64,000 bases of DNA from Mactromeris polynyma. Lineage: Eukaryota > Mollusca > Bivalvia > Venerida > Mactridae. The stretch is from NCBI GenBank assembly GCA_032209605.1, contig JASFXZ010000003.1, positions 37,648,456-37,712,455 of the forward strand, in the 5' to 3' direction. Within the stretch, counting starts at the first letter, position 1. The number at the start of each line of letters is the position of its first letter. The notes below the pieces were generated by a model. It ran no database searches. It was not told where the DNA came from and worked only from the letters and a program-made list of their open reading frames with translations. Shown piece after piece: positions 58,001 to 64,000 of the stretch. A program made the position numbers and the translations under genes.

Positions 58001-59686
58001 GTCACTGCTAGATACAAACAAACTAAGAAAGATCAACATACACTATTTAGCTCATAAAAAATGAACAAAAACGCAATGATATTGATTGGGCTAAGGATGA
58101 TTCATGACTATGATATTCAATCAACATAAGAGAATTACGAAGATAAAAGTGAAACCAACATCATTAAAACGCATGTTGAGGATGATCCTTTAAACAAATA
58201 CTTGGTTCACAGAAGCCGTATAATGCTAATGCAAACTATTTCAGATAGGTATGAGGGTTGATTATTTTTATATCTGTAATGCAAAAGAGAAATGGCATTA
58301 AAATAACTTAATTGCATAAAAATGCCCCCCAAAAAATTTGTCAGAGTCATTTTCAAAGGGTTAATAGCTGCAATACTGCATTTAAAGCAAACAATTTAAA
58401 TTTTGAATGGCAAGAGTGTAAGATTATTAAAAGGAAAATTATGTAATGATCATAAACTTTATGAAAATTATGTTAACCAAACATTATAATGACATTCCTG
58501 ACATGGTGTAGACTAAGGCGAAGTAAATATAAAATGGGTCTTAAGTTTTTGTGAAAGAAAAAAAAACATTCAGTCCAACATTAGAAATAATTAACTCCTG
58601 ATAATGTGATAATTTAAGTAATTTTAGAGTTTTATTTAAATATCATCAGCCAGGGAAAGTCTAAGAAAGATAAAACTTGTATATTTGTCTCTGAAATATG
58701 AATTTTATGGAATAATACTTTTGTTCAGAGCAAAAATATATGAGTTGAAAATATGAAAAATGCACTATATGAACAAAAATATACAAACCCAATTAAATAC
58801 AAAATTGTATTACAATTATTATTATATTTATGATTAATTAAGTCCTTTCAGAACATTTAAATCTTGATATTCTTGTTCTATTCATAAAAAACTCAAAGTT
58901 TAATATTCACGCTGATAAAATCAAAATGTTCTTGAAATAGCAGCTGTTAAATTCAACAAAAACAAAAGTTGTCTTTATTGAAACAAGACGATTTATCAGT
59001 GGCTAAAATATGTTTTCCGTGTGAATTTTTTATTTTTATTTTGTAATGATTATTTTGGGGACAAACATGTGAATATCAAGCAAAACATAATAAAATATGT
59101 TCATGTTTTTGAAGAAAGGAAATATTTGTCTTTATACATACCTATGATAATAACCAGCGTAATCTAAAATATTGGCAGATTTTCCAAATGTCAAATCTAT
59201 TGAGTTTGAATTTCCATAATTAATATCAGTGACTTCTAAGTCCAAATAACTATCAGGAGAAAGGGCAATAGACCCTTTCTTGAATTCCTGAGTAATTTTA
59301 TGTTTTTTCCTCCTTATTTGTAAATTTTGATTTTGAGCTGTTTTAGGCACAACTTCTGACTGATATTCCTGAAAGTTTGAGAGTAAATCCTGAGCATTTT
59401 GTTCTTTCTGTCCTTCATAACTAGATGGTGAGATTCTATGATGAATTTTAGCACCCATGCAAACAAAGGCAGTTGATAAACCAAATTTTCTACCCTGAAT
59501 TTGTAACTGAAAATCCCTGCTATAAACTCGATTAGGAGCTGACACTGAGCTTACACTTCCTGAGCTTGAAAAAGATCTCTCACGTTCACGTTCAGTTTTC
59601 TTCCGCCCAGGCCCCAGACCCAGTAAGTTTGAGCCTGCATTAAGGCCCGGAGGCAAGGGAGGCCTGGAAGCCACTTCTGTGCCCAT
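31002..59686 (-). CDS. FAM149B1: FAM149 family protein (FAM149B1-like), 16 exons
   Basis: Spliced coding sequence of 2430 nt, 809 aa. Exons from the 5' end: 59686-59142, 55355-55245, 54492-54339, 49464-49328, 48761-48618, 43858-43688, 43112-42980, 42430-42379, 42034-41937, 41548-41421, 40400-40226, 39776-39606, 37869-37753, 34405-34318, 33836-33705, 31075-31002. All introns are GT-AG and phases match throughout. The DUF3719 core (about 270-340) includes KTVQNLFDEIDSVLYER, CQEWGSLFPHLRVLGRQL and, further on, RVAYPPITPNACFKD. LPPIGT and NRASSAVDKD near the C-terminus also match vertebrate FAM149B1. In vertebrates FAM149B1 is needed for normal primary cilia and is linked to Joubert syndrome; work places it with TBC1D32, CDK20 and CILK1. 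The start is fixed by an in-frame TGA three codons upstream. A and B paralogues are not cleanly separable by eye. No catalytic motif or membrane segment seen. Confidence 0.88.
31076..33704. other. FAM149 intron 15
   Basis: AT-rich intron. It carries one dispersed-repeat remnant (32639-32800) with a C-run. Otherwise nothing recognised. Confidence 0.6.
32639..32800. mobile_element. Dispersed repeat remnant with TGACCTTGACCT
   Basis: GTGACCTTGACCTAGAACCT, a later TTCAAGTTATAGCCTGGACA and a C14 run at about 32762-32775 match the general wording of a repeat I know from bivalve genomes. It is degenerate and non-coding. I cannot name the family. Confidence 0.5.
33705..33836 (-). CDS. FAM149B1: FAM149 exon 15
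   Basis: Encodes GMQLDIRGNGLQPSQEIGNL, then GNIPQEILEDAENMDETVRA. Acidic and probably unstructured. Split codons at both ends fit the neighbours (G|GA and A|CT). Confidence 0.8.
33960..34070 (+). mobile_element. tRNA-derived SINE remnant
   Basis: GTATCGACGGGTAAAGTACC (A-box-like) followed by GTTGGTTCGAATCTTGCCCA (good B box) at tRNA spacing, within intron 14. The anticodon-arm region is degenerate, so a SINE head rather than a tRNA gene. Confidence 0.5.
34318..34405 (-). CDS. FAM149B1: FAM149 exon 14
   Basis: Encodes SETPQGMGRRASTPFNQSVA, then FNNSSSRNF plus one base. Acceptor CTGTTTCAG, donor G|GTAAGT. Another minus-strand frame through this exon is also open but would break phase on both sides. 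Confidence 0.8.
34406..37752. other. FAM149 intron 13
   Basis: AT-rich intron holding a bivalve-type dispersed repeat (35064-35643). Short frames (34499-36890) have no similarity to known proteins. Two GTCATGTGA motifs lie near 37641 and 37662. Confidence 0.6.
35064..35643 (+). mobile_element. Bivalve-type dispersed repeat, about 580 bp
   Basis: It begins ACAAGAGGGCCATGATGGCC followed by CTATTCGCTCACCTGAGCA, and ends GACGGACGTATAGATGGACG ... GAGCTCAGGTTAGCTAAAA. The GCTCACCTGAG start and CTCAGGTTAGC end are inverted echoes of each other. I recognise this wording from many bivalve genomes as a very common non-coding interspersed repeat. The autonomous partner is unknown to me. Confidence 0.75.
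37753..37869 (-). CDS. FAM149B1: FAM149 exon 13
   Basis: Encodes RKMVTNRASSAVDKDIRVIY, then KDRFFSSQDTRPSTTHAFR. NRASSAVDKD matches SRAQSAVVDE of vertebrate FAM149B1. The donor AGG|GTATAT is weak. Retaining the intron would give a stop after three more residues, so an alternative short C-terminus is possible. Confidence 0.8.
37870..39605. other. FAM149 intron 12
   Basis: AT-rich intron. A 100-aa plus-strand frame (38079-38381) is isolated and has no family similarity. Nothing else recognised. Confidence 0.6.
39606..39776 (-). CDS. FAM149B1: FAM149 exon 12
   Basis: 57 codons, phase 0 at both ends. NTRNGALPPIGTPMELEPNV matches the NNLLPPIGTAEVE segment of vertebrate FAM149B1. The preceding part is SMALLVKKINPPGIQGRLSS. 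Confidence 0.87.
39777..40225. other. FAM149 intron 11
   Basis: AT-rich intron, nothing recognised. Confidence 0.6.
40226..40400 (-). CDS. FAM149B1: FAM149 exon 11
   Basis: Encodes DITEPQMSVPMPRPVSSIPT, then MGVRGRPGSTRYQPGGRGRG and NIRLAPISHDSRSKTPSV. Pro/Gly/Arg-rich, with an RG-type patch. Donor GTG|GTATGT. Confidence 0.83.
40401..41420. other. FAM149 intron 10
   Basis: AT-rich intron. Exons 10 and 11 join in phase without any exon between them. A small palindromic patch (AGCCGGTAAAATTACCCGGT) lies at about 41200. Confidence 0.6.
41421..41548 (-). CDS. FAM149B1: FAM149 exon 10
   Basis: Encodes FSLGMRAQTMIGLERTVESP, then KLDGVLKISQKIPIHRETSK and ILS (split). Acceptor TTTCATTTTCAG, donor TC|GTAGGT. 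Residues likely correspond to the LPLQPRNLSLMDKLLDL-type segment of vertebrates, but similarity is weak. Confidence 0.75.
41937..42034 (-). CDS. FAM149B1: FAM149 exon 9
   Basis: Encodes DNKQINPLQHLSQTLRNAST, then PGPPSRENSQFR. Polar, probably flexible. Acceptor GCTTTGTAG, donor CGA|GTAAGT. Confidence 0.8.
42379..42430 (-). CDS. FAM149B1: FAM149 exon 8 (52 bp)
   Basis: Encodes IISWIRPLLRKYSNIVL plus one base. It completes the conserved helix begun by FDCMWQE in exon 7 (vertebrate FDSVWCKVVSCMEQLTRSHW). Confidence 0.85.
42980..43112 (-). CDS. FAM149B1: FAM149 exon 7
   Basis: Encodes YEDHHENKKQLTPRRRRVAY, then PPITPNACFKDSVASAAFDC and MWQE. YPPITPNACFKD corresponds to YPPIAPFYCMKED, a strong family signature. 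Confidence 0.92.
43113..43687. other. FAM149 intron 6
   Basis: AT-rich intron with a C9 run near 43270. Nothing else recognised. Confidence 0.6.
43688..43858 (-). CDS. FAM149B1: FAM149 exon 6
   Basis: Encodes LSVSGKHVRAIVPPVEARSR and onward to EEEVYECEGDYEEIIAVDYK. GLSVSGKHVRA aligns with FGIRGKKLH, and the acidic EEIIAVDY with IIEEYLAFDHIDIEE. Confidence 0.9.
46395..46460 (+). mobile_element. Possible tRNA-like SINE scrap
   Basis: GAGAGTTTGAACCCCGCAAA is B-box-like, and TGATGTACGCAGTGTGTATG upstream may be a decayed A box. A weak case. Confidence 0.3.
47070..47240. mobile_element. Dispersed repeat remnant with GGGCCATAACTCC
   Basis: AAAAAGGGCCATAACTCCTC and the following ATTGAACCAGACCTGTAATT resemble a repeat I associate with bivalve introns. 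A related GGGACATAACTCTGC stretch lies at about 61797-61811. No structural hallmarks visible. Confidence 0.4.
48143..48162 (+). repeat. Poly-G run
   Basis: About 19 consecutive G residues in FAM149 intron 5, flanked by AT-rich DNA. Length is likely to be variable and may include sequencing error. Confidence 0.85.
48618..48761 (-). CDS. FAM149B1: FAM149 exon 5
   Basis: Encodes VLGRQLLPVQEVGYEVIERE, then LSRPNTTSSMGLMDVTDQDL and SGSQDSQG. VLGRQL continues the FPHLR of exon 4 exactly as FPHLRILGRQI does in vertebrates. Both ends are split codons that fit. Confidence 0.92.
48888..49085 (+). mobile_element. tRNA-derived SINE
   Basis: A tRNA-like head begins GGGAGGCACAATGGTCAAGG, with an A box (TGGTCAAGGGGTAGAGCGCC) and a B box (CTGGGTCTGAGCCC). 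A non-tRNA body of about 120 bp follows, ending near TGTAAGAACTTGTAACAATT. It lies in FAM149 intron 4, antisense to the gene. I see no clear target duplication. Confidence 0.7.
49328..49464 (-). CDS. FAM149B1: FAM149 exon 4: DUF3719 core
   Basis: Encodes EFDRQAAKTVQNLFDEIDSV, then LYERRNQAEYIHKECQEWGS and LFPHLR. This matches TEKVQTMFTAIDELLYE and EECQQWTASFPHLR of vertebrate FAM149B1 and is the strongest identity evidence for the gene. Acceptor TATTCAG, donor CG|GTACAT. Confidence 0.95.
51026..51213. mobile_element. TA-flanked MITE copy 2
   Basis: Ends CAGTCGGACC and GGTTCGACTG, with TA on both sides. The inner sequence GGTATCATCCAAAATAAATA is the complement of TATTTATTTCGGATGATACC in the copy at 20774-20951. 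A 188-bp non-autonomous element, Tc1/mariner- or pogo-like by its ends. Confidence 0.72.
52372..52442. repeat. 71-bp hairpin
   Basis: GTGTTCAGCACAAAACTATTG from 52372 pairs with CAATAGTTTTGTACCTGACAC ending 52442; arms of about 23 bases with two or three mismatches. AACTATTGTAA-type text also occurs nearby (51012, 52332). A small foldback element in FAM149 intron 3. Confidence 0.65.
52700..52756 (+). promoter_or_regulatory. Two CRE palindromes (TGACGTCA) in tandem repeat
   Basis: TTTTATATGACAATG repeats run into two perfect TGACGTCA sites at 52735-52742 and 52749-52756, 14 bp apart. TGACGTCA is the consensus for CREB/ATF factors. Whether they act is unknown. They may simply be products of the local short tandem repeat. 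Confidence 0.4.
54339..54492 (-). CDS. FAM149B1: FAM149 exon 3
   Basis: Encodes YQEETPLSSNRSSPTITEEN, then ASTSPSIVQGDIWGTGNTTE and RSSVDSQYSWD. Ser/Thr-rich; SSVDSQYSWD lines up with SSDFSWGYGE just before the DUF3719 core. Phase 0 at the donor. Confidence 0.9.
54493..55244. other. FAM149 intron 2
   Basis: AT-rich intron, nothing recognised. Confidence 0.6.
55245..55355 (-). CDS. FAM149B1: FAM149 exon 2
   Basis: Encodes RGLSQVTVGHPTSALEIVEH, then QTLPHEFSNKIVEAIS. It corresponds loosely to the start of vertebrate FAM149B1 (HHPPPEKLEEIS). The acceptor ATTTCAG and donor AG|GTAAGT keep phase. Confidence 0.86.
55356..59141. other. FAM149 intron 1 (3.8 kb)
   Basis: AT-rich intron. I see no repeat family, exon or RNA gene in it. 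Confidence 0.6.
59142..59686 (-). CDS. FAM149B1: FAM149 exon 1: extended N-terminus
   Basis: Residues 1-181 plus two bases. It begins MGTEVASRPPLPPGLNAGSN, with an Arg/Glu/Ser-rich stretch (RKKTERERERSFSSSGSVSS) and later basic IRRKKHKITQEFKKG. This part lies upstream of anything I can match to vertebrate FAM149B1. It is nevertheless one long open frame of good coding character, has an in-frame TGA just upstream, and its donor AG|GTATGT joins exon 2 in phase. Confidence 0.82.
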
Positions 59687-60651
59687 TAGATGTCACACAG
59701 ATTCAAGAATCAACAGTTTTCATATTTAATACGAAATTAAGTTGTAAAATCCATTCCTTTCCAAAATTTAATATCCATTTATCCATTCATACTACTTATA
59801 TACTATAAAAATCCCATTTCACAGTCAATTTTATCTCATCAGTCTTAAATTTCATGGTTTACTATTTCACATCAATGAATCTAATTGAGACACTAATGTA
59901 AATCAATATTTTCTCAAACACTTTTTAAAGGAAAAATAATTTGCGTGATTAAATTTCAGAAAATCCAATCACTAAGGAAGTTTGTGTGTACACAACTCTA
60001 TTCAACTATTACGATATTGCACACAGATTTGAACAGAATGTCATATCATCATGAACTGACCAGTAAAATCATATCTTCCGATACTGAAATTAAGTAAACA
60101 ACTCTGTATACAAATAGCAAATAACTCCACAAAACCAAACAACTCAGTTACGTTTGACTATATGGCCCAGCAAAAATGCCCGACCGATAACGTCCACGAA
60201 AAATTCAATAATGTAACGTCAGTGTAAGGATTTATGTTAAAAGTGACTTTTACTGTAGCAATACGATCATACCTCCACTGTAGCAGTTGAATTCATACTG
60301 TGAAAATTATCATCGAAAGTCAAAAGAATCCTGCTTTATTTATCTTTTTTATTGACAATTTCAAAGATAACTTTAAGCAGCTATGAATATTTCAAGGGGA
60401 CAATGGATTTAGCTGTGAAGTACTTGTAAGTCAGTACAAATATCAACGGTTGCTAGTGACTTTACGAAGAACGTAAAATGGAATGCCAATCTGATTGACC
60501 AGTTCAAAGGTGATCTGCAGGAATAAATTCATCAAATACAATGCGACTAACATAAAATAGAATGCTAGATTAAAGGATAGCAATCATTTCTAAAACATCT
60601 TTTCAAGGTTGTATAGATGATACTACATTTTCTGTAAGGTTAAAGTTACAA
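59687..60651. other. Probable FAM149 5' untranslated and promoter region
   Basis: Sequence directly upstream of the FAM149 start on the minus strand. It is AT-rich, without a CpG island or a convincing TATA box. No gene recognised. Confidence 0.45.
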
Positions 60652-61455
60652 CCCCTGCGAAAAAGGTTCATGAATAAAGAATAAGTTCATGAATAAATTA
60701 ATTCATGAAAATCTAAATTTAGGTTGCCCTTGTTGGTTTGAATTTCAGAATTCATGAATAAGTTCATGAATAAGTTCATGAATAAGTTCATGAAAAGCAA
60801 AATTTAGGTTTCATGAACAAATTCATGAACTTCATGAACAAATTCATGAAAGGTTGTAATAAACATGTTGGAACATAATGAAACATGTGCGTTAAATGGC
60901 ACCATGATCTCACACAATCACACAAGATCATGCTTCACATGACTTTTGTGAACATGATGGATCATTTCCATTGTATATGTATTGCTCTGTTACAGGCAAA
61001 ATATAAAACTTGTAACAAAATTTAATATCAAAATATTTTATAATTTATAATTGATTTGAATTATAAAATCATATTCGAAATTGCTTCAACACGTTTTTCT
61101 AAAAACTAATAATTGCAATAATTAAAAAAAAATGTAATTTTTCATAAAGGGAGGTAATTCAGTGACAATTTAGTGAAAATAAATAATTAAGTTATAAAGA
61201 GACCAAAAATTAATATGATGTTGTTGCACAGTCGATATTATTATGTTTTACAACAACACTATGCTAAATTTTCCAGAAATGAACTAATATTTAATATAAA
61301 AGTGTACGCTATGGCGTATTATTGGTCCCTGCAGACTTCATGAACCTAATACACATTTCATGAATAGTTGACTTGTGTTGCCAATTTAACAGTTCATGAA
61401 CTAATAATATATTCATGAATAACTTCATGAAGCTCATGAACCTTTTTCACAGGGG
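60652..61455. mobile_element. 804-bp inverted-terminus element rich in TTCATGAA
   Basis: The left end CCCCTGCGAAAAAGGTTCAT and the right end ATGAACCTTTTTCACAGGGG are inverted copies with one mismatch. Next to both ends the palindrome TTCATGAA is repeated: ten perfect copies plus a GTTTCATGAAC variant at 60666-60857, and about five plus a CTCATGAA variant at 61337-61442. The middle is AT-rich and non-coding. It looks like a non-autonomous DNA transposon of a family I cannot name. Confidence 0.7.
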
Positions 61456-62065
61456 AACAAGTACTACAAATCTGAACACATAATTAAATGCCTGCACCAA
61501 CCCTATAATGTTGATGAAGAATTCTCAACCTCAGAGACTGCTTTTAGAGAAAGCATCAATGTGCCTCCCCATACTTAATTACATGTATTGGGTGGTTAGG
61601 ATCCGAACAGTTGTTAAGGAGAAGCAGACTGAAAAACCTCTATAGATTTTAAAATTCTAAGGACCATTAAACTCTCCTTATTTAAAATAGCCACTGAAAT
61701 GGAAGAAGCCGACTACATGTATTATGTTCATGCAACAAGATTTGCTGCATATACTTTTTACTGCGACCAGACAGACTATACAACCATCATTCAAAGGGAC
61801 ATAACTCTGCAATCTATGAACTGGAAAAAGCTGCTCAACTAGACTTGATGCTGATACAGTCCCTACCAAGTTTGGTAAAATCAAGATTTTGTGGATTTCT
61901 GTTGAGTTAACTTGGGACCGTTCAGGAATGCTGCCTGAATTTTACATTATTTACGCATGATGAAATTGGAATTTGCAATATTGTTAATTCTTTCAAAAGT
62001 ATATTTTATTCATAGCAAAAAAAGTTCATTGCAAAACATAAGAAAATTGACACTGTTGAATATAT

Positions 62066-62097
62066 TTCATGAACTGTAACAGTTCTTTTCACAGGGG
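62066..62097. repeat. Solitary terminus related to the TTCATGAA element
   Basis: TTCATGAACTGTAACAGTTC then TTTTCACAGGGG repeats the right-end signature of the element at 60652-61455, with a short insertion. Confidence 0.55.
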
Positions 62098-62644
62098 TAA
62101 TTCAAAAGCTTTTATCTGATTGAAGTTCAAGTACTTAGTATTACATCAGAGACTGGAACTTAAAATAGTATTCTTCTGTAATAGAACATGTAGTGTTGCT
62201 AACAATAAAGGTCTATAATCAAACAACCCATAATACATGCATAAAATATTGAACGCCTTACACCTGAACCATGAAATTATGATCAATATTTGTCCTTAAA
62301 ATAAAACCATGAAACACTTTGATCAATTTACCAAGTGAATTAGAAAACATGATCAATTATTCATCACAAAATATATTCACACACAAAAAACAATGATAGC
62401 ATCATCGGTAACTGTCACACTAGGATGAAAACCACAACCATACAGACACTTGCTAAATCATGTACACATCGATACTCGAGTGCATGTTACCTAGTCTTAC
62501 TTCAGTCATACGGAAATTGTGTCAACTTGAACAGATATATTGTTTTATACAGTTGCTACACTGTGCATGATGTCATGCAGAAGAAGCGTGGTATGATACA
62601 TACTATTACTACATCTCACTCCAGAGTGCGTTCAGTAAAGGTGT

Positions 62645-62760
62645 TTACAGCTGAACGTTTGGTTCCCTGTGTGCAGTGAATGCTATATGGTGGGCCAGGG
62701 ATACAAAACAAAACTGTTTCGTAATGTGACTAACTGTTAGCTTAACTGAACGCAGGACCA
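62645..62760 (-). repeat. Reverse copy of the 10.1-10.86 kb repeat family
   Basis: On the minus strand the text reads CCTGCGTTCAGTTAAGCTAA, CAGTTAGTCACATTACGAAA, then AGTTTTGTTTTGTATCCCTG and CAGGGAACCAAACG. These match successive parts of 10298-10382 and 10459-10500. It is a single, partial unit. Confidence 0.75.
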
Positions 62761-64000
62761 GTCCATTTACCCATCACTACACTGTTATAATACTATAATA
62801 CCAGTCAAGGCAGCTACTGGCACCATTTTAACAATTTGGTATGATGTGGCTGGGGTCATTCTAACCTCCAACACCAAAGATGAACACTCACAATCAATAT
62901 GAAAACATAATAAGCTCATAATGACAAATAACAATCTTTGACTATGTTATTCCTAATGCCCTCACTAAGCTGCAATAAGTCATTTACTCCACAGAATGGT
63001 ATATGATTATTGCTTCACTCAAACCTAGCTGAAGAGGAGAACAATGAACAATGGTCATAACATTTATAAACTATTTATCAATTGAAATTTCATGTAAAGG
63101 TAACTGTCAAAGTCTAGACCAAGTAATACTGTGGGGTATTAGACAGACCAAGCTTGCTAAGAGTTTAAACAGATATGCAAAGCAAAGACATACAAAGGAA
63201 CACTGTGCACAAAGCAATTTTGATCTGTTAATTTACAATCTGATGATCCCTACATTATAATTGTAGCACATTTACAGAAAAAGAGTGTGAGTAACAATAA
63301 TTATACTATAAAAAAGTGAATTAAGTTTAGACCAAAATTGATAAGAATTTATCAAATAAATTATGTCTTCAGCTGTTAACACGCCCTTAGAAATTTTCAA
63401 GACAAAACCACAAAAACATAACTTTTTCTGGTAATCCCAGAGCAAAAATGTCTCCCTTTCCCTAATGCTTATTACATTTTGTATTTTCCCAAAAGAAATC
63501 TGATCAATTTTGAGAGAAAAATAAAAATAATATTTTTTAAACTGATGACCTGTACTCACTAAGTCAAGATCGCTGTTTACAATTAATTGGTCACAGTGTA
63601 TGTAATTTTAAATTTCGGGCATTTTATGAAACAGCTCTGCAATATCTATAAAGACTTGCAACAAGAAAAAAGAATTTCTTACCCATTCATATAAGATTTT
63701 TAAATTCCCAAATTATGTGGCTTTTTTAATTGCTATTTGTGACTAATTTATGAAAAATTATCAATTTAACCTGTTTCCCTAAACACAGTACAAGAACCCT
63801 GAATATACAAAATGTACTACAATGTAATATGCATATATATAGTATAAAATGGTGTTTTGAACTGCTTATATGAAATCTCAATGAATTCTTCACCATATTT
63901 TATAACAACACTTGTGACATTCAATTGACAGGCTGTCAATTCCCCTCTTTCAAGAAGTAGGGATAAAGCAGGGCTTTTTTTAAAAGTTAAGGGAAAAAGT

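Larger units (their letters stand above)
61456..64000. other. Gene-poor right flank
   Basis: No supported gene. It contains a solitary end of the CAGGGG-type element at 62066-62097, a repeat remnant near 61790-61880 and a copy of the 300-bp family at 62645-62760. Frames at 62425, 63051 and 63272 look random. Confidence 0.5.

Overview
The window is nuclear DNA from an animal, most likely a bivalve mollusc. It is AT-rich, its genes are split by many GT-AG introns, and it is full of old mobile elements. The bivalve call is an inference. It rests on dispersed repeats of a kind I know from bivalve genomes (35064-35643 and 32639-32800), on a Tx1/L1-type LINE of the sort common in marine invertebrates, and on two animal genes.

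Only two protein-coding genes are supported, and they converge. On the plus strand, 18800-28403 holds an 11-exon gene for a PTCD1-like mitochondrial pentatricopeptide-repeat protein (1077 aa). On the minus strand, 59686-31002 holds a 16-exon gene for a FAM149 family protein (809 aa, FAM149B1-like, with the DUF3719 region). Both models were built by hand from splice sites, reading phase and family similarity. Every junction keeps phase, and both coding sequences are whole multiples of three. The two stop codons lie about 2.6 kb apart. The products act in different places (mitochondrial RNA metabolism and, by family, primary cilium function), so nothing suggests they work together.

Layout: 1-4600 is gene-poor DNA with microsatellites and a possible SINE scrap. 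4610-9420 is a degenerate satellite-like block rich in CAAAATGG motifs, into which a 5'-truncated, broken LINE (4920-7479) has inserted with a visible 15-bp target duplication. 9879-9985 is a hairpin element. 10100-10860 is a repeat with a unit of about 300 bp; a reverse-strand copy lies at 62645-62760. 11515-13071 is a complete Tc1/mariner-type transposon with perfect 24-bp inverted termini and a broken DD34E transposase. 13314-16551 is a 33/34-bp minisatellite with higher-order repeats; the very long minus-strand ORF across it is a by-product of the repeat. 18271-18677 is an inverted-repeat element just upstream of the first PTCD1 coding exon.

The most interesting gene-level observation is the N-terminal third of the PTCD1-like protein. 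Its first exon has been duplicated together with flanking intron, decayed exon copies remain inside the introns, and coding minisatellites (10-aa and 30-aa units) have expanded in exon 2. Intron 3 carries a 60-bp tandem repeat whose units contain acceptor-like sequence, two of them with an abutting donor-like sequence. The FAM149 introns hold SINEs, MITEs and a pair of perfect CRE palindromes. Upstream of FAM149 lies an 0.8-kb inverted-terminus element packed with the palindrome TTCATGAA.

I found no rRNA gene, no convincing tRNA gene and no CRISPR array.
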